DNA from: Alphaproteobacteria bacterium UBA6376 | GTDB taxonomy: Bacteria; Pseudomonadota; Alphaproteobacteria; Rs-D84 | Length of the DNA: 64,000 nt | Direction: 5' to 3' | NCBI GenBank assembly: GCA_002437665.1 | Contig: DJQW01000002.1 | Span: forward strand, 1-64,000 | Shown: piece after piece, positions 50,160 through 58,043 of the stretch | Layout: each line of letters begins with the position of its first letter | Numbering within the stretch: the first letter of the stretch is position 1 | The notes under the pieces: model-generated | What the model was told of the DNA's origin: nothing | The model's input: only the letters and a program-made list of their open reading frames with translations | Database searches by the model: none | Translations under genes and position numbers: made by a program

Positions 50160-50784
50160 CACAAAATACCCGCAAACCCGCAGAAATCCGCCATTTTTTG
50201 AATTTTCAACCACAAAATAGGGCGTATTTGCCGTATTTTTGCCCAAAATCCGACCAATTTTATAACCACACCATCCAAAAGAGCAAAATTATTTTATAAA
50301 CGCAATAACAGACAAATACAGCAATATTATAATAAATCGTTTCAATTTGCATAATACGCGTCCAGCAAATGCGCAACAGACACACACCACGCCACACAAA
50401 ATCAATTTCAAAATATTTCCAAACACAAATCATTTTACAAATTCCACCACATAACAAATAAAAATTCACCAGAACATACACACAACCAGAAACCATCCAT
50501 ACAAAACACACAGTCACACAATCAATTCCACAAACAAACCACGCCATTCACTCATTCGTATTCCTTACATAATCTCTCATTCATTTTCCTTTCATTCTTT
50601 TTCCATTCGTTTTCGTTTCACCCCGCCACTTCATAACATACAACTATACATAATATACATTATGCGCCTTTTTATAATACTAATAAAGGGGTACGCCCCG
50701 CCGGCACACACCCCGAATAAAAAATACAAAAAACAGAAAATTTTTCGCACCGCAACAGTTCTATAAATAAAAGGAGAAAAAATC
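50160..50784. other. G-depleted intergenic stretch
   Basis: This 600-bp region has no gene I can support. The plus strand is strikingly poor in G (for example about five G in 50461-50580) and rich in A and C, unlike any other intergenic part here. It ends with a GGGGTACGCCCC palindrome (about 50689-50700) and the ribosome site of the small frame at 50785. Confidence 0.5.
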
Positions 50785-50964
50785 ATGATAAATTTTAACC
50801 TAACAATCAAAACTGAAAACAAAATGTTAAAAATTATTTTTAATAAAGCAAATCAACAAAATTCATCACTCAAAACCACACCGGCCCCGCACCTGATTTT
50901 ACACATTCTGAACACATGCCTTGGCGCGCCATATATCATCATATTTATTCAAATTTTCACATAA
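50785..50964 (+). CDS. Possible small protein (59 residues)
   Basis: ATG 50785 follows a strong site AAAGGAGAAAA at 50770-50780. The 59-codon frame starts MINFNLTIKTENKML, is Asn/Lys/Ile-rich, and ends with a hydrophobic segment ILNTCLGAPYIIIFIQIF. A terminator hairpin lies 2 bp after the stop. No family is recognised and codon use is AT-rich; the ribosome site and terminator are the main support. Confidence 0.42.
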   Translation: MINFNLTIKTENKMLKIIFNKANQQNSSLKTTPAPHLILHILNTCLGAPYIIIFIQIFT

Positions 50965-50965
50965 C

Positions 50966-50993
50966 AAAAAGCAGGATTTGCACCCTGCTTTTA
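50966..50993. terminator. Terminator between the small frame and mscL
   Basis: AAAAGCAGG and CCTGCTTTT form a stem with T residues at both ends. Confidence 0.8.
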
Positions 50994-51021
50994 TATTCAA
51001 TTATTTTGTTACAAATAATTT

Positions 51022-51585
51022 TTAACGCTTTGTAATCTTTTTAATTTTTGCAACTGACGTTGTCGCCATATTTGTCAGGTTTTTTAGTCCTTTTTTCAGG
51101 TCACTTTCCTGATCTGGCGCGGTCTCAATCGGTTTTACCGCAGAACAGCAATTTGGACATTTCGTTGCCGCGATATTGATTGTCGACATACAGTATGGAC
51201 ACGTGCGTGTTGTCGACGCCTTTTTATCACGAACCTTGCCCACCGCACGAACAATCAAGAATACTGCAAACATTGTAATCAAGAAACTGACGATGGAGTT
51301 CAAGAACAGCCCGATATTCATTGTTGTCGCGCCCGCCGCCTGTGCCGCCGCAACGGTTGGGTAATGCGCGCCCGCCGCGCCACCGGCCAAAACAACAAAT
51401 AATTGCGAGAAATCAACCCCACCAATCAGCAACCCTATTGGGGGCATAATAATATCTTTGACCAACGAATTGACCACACTGGCCATAACACCACCGACGA
51501 TAATACCGACCGCCATGTCAATCGCACTGCCACGTTCGATAAAAGCGCGAAAATCTTTCAAGAAACTACTCTTTATCACCTTCAT
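51022..51585 (-). CDS. mscL: Large-conductance mechanosensitive channel with a C-terminal zinc ribbon
   Basis: This emergency release channel opens on membrane tension. It has 187 residues. The MscL core is clear: FLKDFRAFIERGSAIDMAVGIIVGGVMASVVNSLVKDIIMPPIGLLIGGVDFS (about 8-60) and a second helix FLNSIVSFLITMFAVFLIVRAV (about 93-114). After it comes a double CxxC (CPYCMSTINIAATKCPNC, about 129-146), a zinc-ribbon-like element, and a Lys-rich tail. Typical MscL stops near 136-150 residues. It overlaps the 3' end of aroK by 20 bp. Confidence 0.94.
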   Translation of the reverse strand: MKVIKSSFLKDFRAFIERGSAIDMAVGIIVGGVMASVVNSLVKDIIMPPIGLLIGGVDFSQLFVVLAGGAAGAHYPTVAAAQAAGATTMNIGLFLNSIVSFLITMFAVFLIVRAVGKVRDKKASTTRTCPYCMSTINIAATKCPNCCSAVKPIETAPDQESDLKKGLKNLTNMATTSVAKIKKITKR

Positions 51586-52147
51586 TTTTTTGCCCTTTTG
51601 TTTTGTTGTTATACTTCTCTATTGCACAAATCACCTTGCCCAGTGTTTTGCGCAAACTCTCGTCACGGGTTTCAACCGTTATGTCCGCCAACGCGTACGT
51701 CGAATACCGTTCGTCAATCAACTGTGCCAAGATTTTACGACTGTCGGCATGCAATAATTGTGGCCGCGTATCGCGAAAATTCGTTCTTTTTACAAGCAGT
51801 TCCAAATCTGCCTTTAACCAAATTGTCAACGCCCTGCCCGCCATCATTTCGCGTACCGCGGGGGTGATAAATGCCCCCTCGCCGGTGGAAATAACCTTGG
51901 CCACAGGCGGCGTATCCATCAGGCGCGCAATCACACGCTGTTCGACACGACGAAATTCGGCCTCGCCATACATGGAAAATATATCAACCACGCTGCAACC
52001 GGCCGCATTTTCTATTTCTTTATCAGAATCAACGAACGGCACCCCCAGTTTTCGCGCCAGCGCGCGTCCAACACTGGTTTTTCCCGCCCCCATCAGACCA
52101 ACCATTACAATCGGTCTGTCTAAATTCAGTTTTATTTTTTCATTCAT
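51566..52147 (-). CDS. aroK: Shikimate kinase
   Basis: This kinase phosphorylates shikimate in the chorismate pathway. It has 193 residues from MNEKIKLN; a longer frame has no ribosome site. Walker A is VGLMGAGKTSVGRALA near 16-31, DSDKEIENAAGCSVVDIF near 40-57 binds shikimate, FRRVEQRVI follows, and TGEGAF replaces the usual SGGGGF/TGGGAF near 87. The usual aroB partner is not adjacent; mscL follows by overlap. Confidence 0.92.
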   Translation of the reverse strand: MNEKIKLNLDRPIVMVGLMGAGKTSVGRALARKLGVPFVDSDKEIENAAGCSVVDIFSMYGEAEFRRVEQRVIARLMDTPPVAKVISTGEGAFITPAVREMMAGRALTIWLKADLELLVKRTNFRDTRPQLLHADSRKILAQLIDERYSTYALADITVETRDESLRKTLGKVICAIEKYNNKTKGQKNEGDKE

Positions 52148-52190
52148 GCAAAAAATCATAATAAAAAAGGTCGCCCCCGACAATAAAAAA

Positions 52191-52218
52191 TTCAAAACAC
52201 ACAAAAATATGATATAAT
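52191..52218 (+). promoter_or_regulatory. Promoter of the outer-membrane protein gene
   Basis: TTCAAA (52191-52196) and TATAAT (52213-52218) are 16 bp apart; the ribosome site AGAGAGAG follows. Confidence 0.55.
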
Positions 52219-52245
52219 AAACGCATAAAACAAAAGAGAGAGAAT

Positions 52246-53358
52246 ATGAAATCAATATCTTTGTTTGCATTATCAATTTTTGCATCAGCATATGTTGCAT
52301 CCGCGCACGCCGCGCCGGCCACAGCCGTCTATGCAAACAGCATATCGGCACACAACATTGCCGCAATGCAGCATACAATTATGAACAACGCCACACGTTC
52401 TTTCAGCGGGACAATGGCGGCGGCACTGGGGTCACGTGGCGAATTGCCCAACGCAAAGCAATCCCCCGCCCCACAAAAAAATTCTATTGATGAATATGGC
52501 CGTATGCCGGAATACGGCACAATGCCATTGTACGGCGAATATGGCGACGACGGTTCTGTGTTTGGTCGTGGTGGTGGCGACATGGGAACGCGCCCAACAA
52601 TCAACGGTATGTGGCTGAATTGGCAACACGTCGGCGACGACGCAAAGTTTGACCATATGGACACATTGGATTCTGATTACGACATAATTATGTTCGGTCT
52701 GTCCGGTGACGACGCCCAGTTTGGCAATGGCATTACCGATTGGGGTATGTTTGGCGGTTATGTCGGCGGTACACAATCGAACGATGCACTGGACATCACC
52801 GAAAATGGTGGCTATGTCGGTTTTTATAACGGCTATGCATGGGGCGGATTAAATGTTTCGCTGATTGCCAATGCTGGCGCATTGTACAACAGTGTGGAAT
52901 TTGACACAGACACTGACGAATACGCCAATATGTGGGCGGGCGGTGCAATAAACGCGGCATATAATATCGCATTGGACGCGACTTTCACACTGCAACCAAA
53001 CGTATATGCCGGTTACACATGGATAAAGTCCGCAAACTATACATCAACCGACGGCACGCATATCGCGAACCAGAACTTTAATATGTTTGAGGTTGCCCCC
53101 GGTGTTCGCGCCATCAAGCAAATCAGCGGTGGCTGGTTTGGATTTATTGGCGCAAAATACGTGTTTAATTTTGCGCACGGCGGCGACACGGTTGTCAATA
53201 ACGTAAAACTGAACGAATTGGAAATGGACGACTATTCAGAATACGGTCTGGGCATTGAAACGTCTGTTGATCGTTTCAATATGTCCATCAATGTCGGACG
53301 CCGCGACGGTGGGCGCACAGGTTGGACATTCGGAACAAGTTTGAAATATCTATTCTGA
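52246..53358 (+). CDS. Outer-membrane beta-barrel protein
   Basis: The protein has 370 residues. The signal peptide is MKSISLFALSIFASAYVASAHA. A linker region of about 90 residues carries GRMPEYGTMPLYGEYGDDG. Then come alternating aromatic and polar strands (GMFGGYVGG, GGYVGFYNGYAWGGLNVSLIANAG, FTLQPNVYAGYTWI). The final TGWTFGTSLKYLF ends in Phe, the BAM recognition signal. It resembles the barrel domain of autotransporters, without a visible passenger. Monocistronic. Confidence 0.85.
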   Translation: MKSISLFALSIFASAYVASAHAAPATAVYANSISAHNIAAMQHTIMNNATRSFSGTMAAALGSRGELPNAKQSPAPQKNSIDEYGRMPEYGTMPLYGEYGDDGSVFGRGGGDMGTRPTINGMWLNWQHVGDDAKFDHMDTLDSDYDIIMFGLSGDDAQFGNGITDWGMFGGYVGGTQSNDALDITENGGYVGFYNGYAWGGLNVSLIANAGALYNSVEFDTDTDEYANMWAGGAINAAYNIALDATFTLQPNVYAGYTWIKSANYTSTDGTHIANQNFNMFEVAPGVRAIKQISGGWFGFIGAKYVFNFAHGGDTVVNNVKLNELEMDDYSEYGLGIETSVDRFNMSINVGRRDGGRTGWTFGTSLKYLF

Positions 53359-53360
53359 TA

Positions 53361-53393
53361 AAAAGAAACACCGCCAAATGGCGGTGTTTTTTA
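53361..53393. terminator. Bidirectional terminator after the barrel gene
   Basis: AACACCGCCA and TGGCGGTGTT form a stem with flanking A and T runs between convergent genes. Confidence 0.88.
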
Positions 53394-54371
53394 ACTTTCA
53401 GAATAATAGCATTTGTCATCTGTACTGGAATTTTCAAATTCATATGTGCCGGTGTAATCCGTGCCCTTGGTGACAAAGCAACTTTCGATTCCTTCCAGCG
53501 ACAAACCATTATATACAGCATTCGCCTCGGCATCATCATCGGGATTATTTGGACATTTTGTACACCGACCAAACATTATATTTACTTTTTCATAATAATA
53601 CCCATCTCTGCATTTATTTTCATACCCATCAGCACATGTATAACCATCGCTGGCGCACGAGAATTTGCGTCGCCAACAACCGTTTGGGTTATTAGTATCT
53701 GTGACCGACCCGTTCCAGCCCCCGCATTTCCACTCTGTCGTATATTTTTCACAGCTATCATACGTACATTTTGGACGTTCTGTACACGCGGTTCTTAAAT
53801 TTTCCGTTGTGGTATTTGTGCACGCCGTGGACGAACGGGAAACGGATTTTGCTGACAACTGATACCCCGTTGCGCACGTCTTGCAATAATTTACAACCTG
53901 CGAACCGAATACAGATATTCCCTCTGACGTACAGTTACTAATACTTGTCTTTTTCAAATCTGCTTTTGTCGACGTACACGTTGTTGGTTTTGAACACTTT
54001 GCAAGGTATGCGATATTTCCGCATTCTGATATCGTGTATGACGAATAATCCCCAATCGCAATGGCTGTACCGCCCGTACTGCCGCCGGTATCAGATCCCG
54101 CATAGCCACTTTTGTAATACCCGCTTTTACACGTATTGCATTCCGCCAGATAAAATTTAGACCCCGACGACGTTGTTACCTGATACGTAATAAATTGCGA
54201 ACACGATGTACTGTCCAGCGATGAAGAATTTACCGCACCGCTTAAAATCCCCGACGTTGCATATGATATCAAACAATTACCAGATGATGCGTACTGCACC
54301 CCAGCAACCGGCGTTGCGTGCGCACCATACATCACCAGCGTCAGCACAATAAATGCGAAAAATTTTCTCAT
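53391..54371 (-). CDS. Exported Cys-rich protein under leader RNA control
   Basis: The protein has 326 residues from MRKFFAFIVLTLVMYGAHA (site GGGGAG); the longer frame runs into the leader. The mature protein has about 28 Cys in units such as AECNTCKSGYYKSG, YCKTCATGYQLS and CTKCPNNPDDD. The family end is GIESCFVTKGTDYTGTYEFEN...KCYYSES. It has the longest spacing of CxxC units in the family here. Probably a disulphide-rich secreted or surface protein; function unknown. Monocistronic behind leader copy 3. Confidence 0.8.
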   Translation of the reverse strand: MRKFFAFIVLTLVMYGAHATPVAGVQYASSGNCLISYATSGILSGAVNSSSLDSTSCSQFITYQVTTSSGSKFYLAECNTCKSGYYKSGYAGSDTGGSTGGTAIAIGDYSSYTISECGNIAYLAKCSKPTTCTSTKADLKKTSISNCTSEGISVFGSQVVNYCKTCATGYQLSAKSVSRSSTACTNTTTENLRTACTERPKCTYDSCEKYTTEWKCGGWNGSVTDTNNPNGCWRRKFSCASDGYTCADGYENKCRDGYYYEKVNIMFGRCTKCPNNPDDDAEANAVYNGLSLEGIESCFVTKGTDYTGTYEFENSSTDDKCYYSES

Positions 54372-54384
54372 GCGTTTTTTCTCC

Positions 54385-54612
54385 CCATGTTTGCAAAAAC
54401 AAAACCACCAGTTTTTCACAGGTGGTCAGGAGGTTGAGAACAATCCAATGAATTGTGTCGCGTATTTGATATTCCGCGAACCCTCCTGACCAAAATGTCA
54501 GGAGTTTTTATTTTTCGTCCGAATACTAAAAAAGCGCGTACACCGCGCCACATAAACACTCAGACGCATTGGAACGGGTTCTCACACCCCATCGTTGGAA
54601 CACCCAACGACA
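54385..54612 (-). promoter_or_regulatory. Structured 5' leader RNA, copy 3 of 3
   Basis: This is the most diverged copy, and so the most informative. The long-range helix reads TGAGAAC (54584-54578) with GTTCTCA (54441-54435), changed on both sides from TAACGAC/GTCGTTA. P1 is TCGTTGG/CCAACGA (54604-54610 in plus coordinates for one arm). The stem under the invariant loop GAATATCAAATA changed from GTTGCT/AGCAAC to TCGCG/CGCGA. The inner stem cap is GCGCG/CGCGC. CTCCTGAC/GTCAGGAG and the competing TGGTCAGGAGG/CCTCCTGACCA are perfect. The terminator-like CCACC/GGTGG stem is kept. Confidence 0.8.
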
Positions 54613-54617
54613 AATTG

Positions 54618-54646
54618 ATTTTATGATGTTTATGAAATAAAAACAA
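54618..54646 (-). promoter_or_regulatory. Promoter of leader RNA copy 3
   Basis: On the minus strand TTGTTT (54646-54641) and TAAAAT (54623-54618) are 17 bp apart, 8 bp before the leader. Confidence 0.6.
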
Positions 54647-54745
54647 GTGGAAATATTTGTGCACGCCACTCGGCGCACTTTCATTGCTCTCTGCTCTCTT
54701 TATCGCGACGGAGCGTCAGCGGAGACGGATGCTCTTTGCTCTCTA
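54647..54745. repeat. Short mosaic repeat units
   Basis: The segment contains a TCGCGACGGAGCGTCAGCGG unit (about 54703-54722) also present near 22835 and, diverged, near 14761, with CTCTCTGCTCTCT simple sequence around it. No gene is seen. Confidence 0.6.
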
Positions 54746-54776
54746 ATAAAAAACGGGGTGATGCCCCGTTTTTTAT
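54746..54776. terminator. prfA terminator
   Basis: AAACGGGG and CCCCGTTT form a stem with flanking A and T runs at the prfA end. Confidence 0.87.
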
Positions 54777-55837
54777 TCCATATTTGCCAGACGTTCCAGT
54801 TGATCCGCCGCAATCAGCGCATCTATCATTTCGTCCAATGCCGCCCCGCCCGCCAAAATGTCGTCTAATTTATATAACGTCAATTTGATACGATGATCGG
54901 TCACGCGTTGTTCTGGGAAATTATACGTTCTGATTTTTTCACTGCGGTCGCCACTGCCCACCATGGTTTTACGTGCGGCATTACTGGCCCCCTGCTGTTC
55001 GGCGCGCTGTTTCTCATACAGTTTCGAACGCAAGACCGCCATTGCCGACGCCTTGTTCTGGAACTGACTGCGCTCGTTCTGGCACGTAACAACAATTCCC
55101 GTTGGAAAGTGCGTAATACGTATCGCACTGTCGGTTTTATTTACGTGCTGGCCACCCGCCCCAGACGCACGGAACACATCGATTCGAATATCTTTGTCTT
55201 CAATTACAACGTCGATATCTTTGGCCTCTGGCATAACGGCAACAGACGCCGCACTGGTGTGAATACGACCGCCGGCCTCGGTTTCAGGCACGCGTTGTAC
55301 ACGGTGAATACCCGATTCAAATTTCATACGCGCATACGCGCCGACGCCATCAATTTTGAATACAATTTCCTTGTACCCGCGCAGGGACGTCGCGTTTTCT
55401 TCGATAACCTCTACCTGCCAACCGTGACGCAAGGCATACGATTTATACTGATTATACAAATCGCCCGCAAACAGCGCAGATTCTTCGCCGCCAACGCCCG
55501 CACGAATTTCCATAATCACACTGTTGTCGTCGGCATCGTCGCGTGGCAACAACGCAATCTGCAATTTCTTTTCAATTTCAGGCAACACATGATTCAGTTC
55601 TGCCAGTTGTTCAACCGCAATAGAACGCAATTCCGGATCGTGCTGCATTTCGGTTGCATCGGCAATACCCGCGGTCGTCTGAAAATATTCGTTTATCAAC
55701 GGCAATATTTCAGATATGCGCGAATATTCCTTGGACAACTTGGTCAGTTCATCGCCCGACACATTGCCAGAGTTCATTTGCGCCTCTATTTCCGATGCGC
55801 GCGATTGTATGTCTTTTAATTTTTGTTCTATTATCAT
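54773..55837 (-). CDS. prfA: Peptide chain release factor 1
   Basis: This factor releases peptides at UAA and UAG. It has 354 residues. The GGQ motif lies in FRASGAGGQHVNKTDSAIR near 225-243. The RF1-type segment HRVQRVPETEAGGRIHTSAASVAVMPEA has PET in place of the usual PAT tripeptide. It begins MIIEQKLKDIQSRA. It lies 12 bp after hisS, so the two share a transcript. Confidence 0.95.
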   Translation of the reverse strand: MIIEQKLKDIQSRASEIEAQMNSGNVSGDELTKLSKEYSRISEILPLINEYFQTTAGIADATEMQHDPELRSIAVEQLAELNHVLPEIEKKLQIALLPRDDADDNSVIMEIRAGVGGEESALFAGDLYNQYKSYALRHGWQVEVIEENATSLRGYKEIVFKIDGVGAYARMKFESGIHRVQRVPETEAGGRIHTSAASVAVMPEAKDIDVVIEDKDIRIDVFRASGAGGQHVNKTDSAIRITHFPTGIVVTCQNERSQFQNKASAMAVLRSKLYEKQRAEQQGASNAARKTMVGSGDRSEKIRTYNFPEQRVTDHRIKLTLYKLDDILAGGAALDEMIDALIAADQLERLANME

Positions 55838-55849
55838 AATGTTATACCA

Positions 55850-57145
55850 TTATCTTAATAATTCAATTACACCCGACAAATCCAACGTTTGCTGCTGGCC
55901 CGATTGCATATTTTTAACCGCCAACGTGTTTGATTCACGTTCGCTGTCACCAATAATTATGCTGTAATCGGCACGAATTTTATCGGCATATTCGATTTGA
56001 TTTTTGAACTTCTTGTCCGTGTCTAAATACGACACAGATGCAATTTCATTATCGCGCAACGCGTTCAATACAGATGACGCATACGCAACGTTATTTGCAC
56101 CCATGACCAAAACTGCGGCACGAATTGGCGACGAAAAACGCGTCAGGTCAATTTGCCCTGATTCCAGCAACGCCACAAATATGCGCGAGAATCCAATCGC
56201 CGCACCAACGCCAATGATTTTCGTCTTGGAAAATTTGCCTGCCAAATCGGCATAGCGGCCACCACCCGCGGCCGTACCCAATTCTGGGTGTTCAATCAAT
56301 TTGAACTCAAACACCAAACCGGTATAGTACGCCAATCCGCGCGCAATCGACAAATCAATTTCGGCGTTATCAACGCCCATATCGCGCAATGTCGCCGCAA
56401 AATTGGTCAGTTCGGAAATCGCCGCATCCAATGCATCTGTGCGACCGGCAAATTCAGTGTACCCGCGCGCAAAAACGGATTTGATTTCGTCTTCCTTGCG
56501 TGCGTCCGCCAATGCATCGCGCAAACCGGCGGCAAATTCGTCATCGCCCATTGCGTCTTTCTTGTCAATCAATACGAATACCGATTTTTTCTGGGCATCC
56601 GACAATTCCAAGTAAGAAAACATTGCGTCCCAGAATGGGCGTGACCCAACCAGCACGCGCGCCGGCCCGATAAATTCAGACACGGATTTCAACGCGCGAC
56701 TGATAACAGAAATAATTTCTGCATCATAATTTGTGGACAACGTATTGATACCCATAATGTCCATGTCCATCTGGTAAAATTCGCGATAACGCCCCTTTTG
56801 CGCACGTTCCCCGCGATAGCGTTTTGAAAACTGTGATGCACGAAATGGGAACACCAAATCATTCAAGTGCCCTGCAACATAACGCGACAGTCCGACCGTC
56901 CCGTCATAGCGCAAGCCCATTTTTGTATCGCCCTTTTGAAACAAGAACATCTGTGTTTCAATTTCGTCCCAATTATCTTTATCGGTCAGAACCTCTGCCC
57001 GTTCGATGGCCGGCAAGTCCAACTGTGAAAATCCCGCCACGCGCAATACGTCCAACATGCGACGTGCACATTCATCAAAGCAACGCTGTTGCGCCGGCAA
57101 CAATTCGATAAAACCCGACAACGGTTTTGTTGGTTTTAATTCCAT
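55850..57145 (-). CDS. hisS: Histidyl-tRNA synthetase
   Basis: This is a class II synthetase. It has 431 residues from MELKPTKPLSG; an upstream frame lacks a ribosome site. Motif 2 is visible near YRGERAQKGRYREFYQMDMDIMG (about 110-132). The His-A motif ARGLAYYTGLVFEF and motif 3 GAAIGFSRIFVALLE are both clear. The C-terminal anticodon domain begins AAVLVMGANNVAYA. Confidence 0.94.
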   Translation of the reverse strand: MELKPTKPLSGFIELLPAQQRCFDECARRMLDVLRVAGFSQLDLPAIERAEVLTDKDNWDEIETQMFLFQKGDTKMGLRYDGTVGLSRYVAGHLNDLVFPFRASQFSKRYRGERAQKGRYREFYQMDMDIMGINTLSTNYDAEIISVISRALKSVSEFIGPARVLVGSRPFWDAMFSYLELSDAQKKSVFVLIDKKDAMGDDEFAAGLRDALADARKEDEIKSVFARGYTEFAGRTDALDAAISELTNFAATLRDMGVDNAEIDLSIARGLAYYTGLVFEFKLIEHPELGTAAGGGRYADLAGKFSKTKIIGVGAAIGFSRIFVALLESGQIDLTRFSSPIRAAVLVMGANNVAYASSVLNALRDNEIASVSYLDTDKKFKNQIEYADKIRADYSIIIGDSERESNTLAVKNMQSGQQQTLDLSGVIELLR

Positions 57146-57325
57146 TTTTTTTATTCCTGTGTTTTTTAGTATGGAAAACTGTGACATATCAATGTCAATT
57201 ATATCATAAAAAATGCAAAACGCTAATATTCGCCCCACGGGGCGTGATGATATGCAAAAAAGATAACTGCGCGTTTAATCATACCTTGATACTAGCCGAA
57301 ATTTGCGGATTTTCAAGCATTTTTC

Positions 57326-58033
57326 TCAGAAATATTCGTGCAATTCCGCGCCATGGATTGCCAACCAACGCTTTGCGCACCCCACCCCATCGCCATACAA
57401 CTGGGCAACGGTTGCCCAGAATGCCGGCGAATGATCCATATGCACACGATGCGCCAATTCGTGCATAACGACATAACGCATTACGTCCGTTGGCGCGAAC
57501 GCCAACCGCCACGAAAAAGAAATCGTGCCCGTTGATGAACAACTGCCCCAACGACTGGTCGTATCACGCACAGCAACACGCGTTGGCCACAATTCACGTG
57601 GCGCGGTTTTAATCATTGCGCGTGCCGCGGACAAAAATTCACCCTTTATAAAATCACGCACGCGACGTTCAAACATATCGTCATCACCACCAACAATCAG
57701 CGTGCAGACGCCATCCGCACATACAATAAATTGATTTGCGCGACGCGACGCATCATACATCAACTTTACACGTCGCCCCAGAAATTCAATCGTATCGCCC
57801 ACATGAACATGTGATTTTTCAGGCGCAGCAGCATAAATCCGTTCGACCCATTTTCGTTTCTGATCCAAGAATCGCAATGCCGACGCCGCGGTTGCCGACC
57901 ACGGCTTTGTAATATGAATTTCGCGCACGGGACGCGTTTTCGGGCGCAGCGTTATATTACGCACGCCCCGCCGCGTATCAATAACAACGGGAATATGTTC
58001 ACCCCACGATGAAATAAATTCATATTCTGACAT
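57326..58033 (-). CDS. YgjP/SprT-like zinc metallopeptidase (DUF45)
   Basis: The protein has 235 residues. The zinc site HELAHRVHMDHSPAFW near 200-215 (HExxH with a downstream His) and the preceding SRWGSCSSTGTISFSWRLAFAP are the signature of the YgjP metal-dependent hydrolase family. The first half holds the usual beta-rich part with IEFLGRRVKLMYD. The biological substrate is not established. It lies 10 bp after tkt on the same strand. Confidence 0.9.
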   Translation of the reverse strand: MSEYEFISSWGEHIPVVIDTRRGVRNITLRPKTRPVREIHITKPWSATAASALRFLDQKRKWVERIYAAAPEKSHVHVGDTIEFLGRRVKLMYDASRRANQFIVCADGVCTLIVGGDDDMFERRVRDFIKGEFLSAARAMIKTAPRELWPTRVAVRDTTSRWGSCSSTGTISFSWRLAFAPTDVMRYVVMHELAHRVHMDHSPAFWATVAQLYGDGVGCAKRWLAIHGAELHEYF

Positions 58034-58043
58034 TTCTTTTGGA

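Noticed and set aside
50260..50547. 95-codon hydrophobic frame on the minus strand rich in Cys, Trp and Val
   Set aside because: Its odd composition follows from the G-poor plus strand (a C-poor reading strand); no convincing ribosome site and no recognisable protein pattern.
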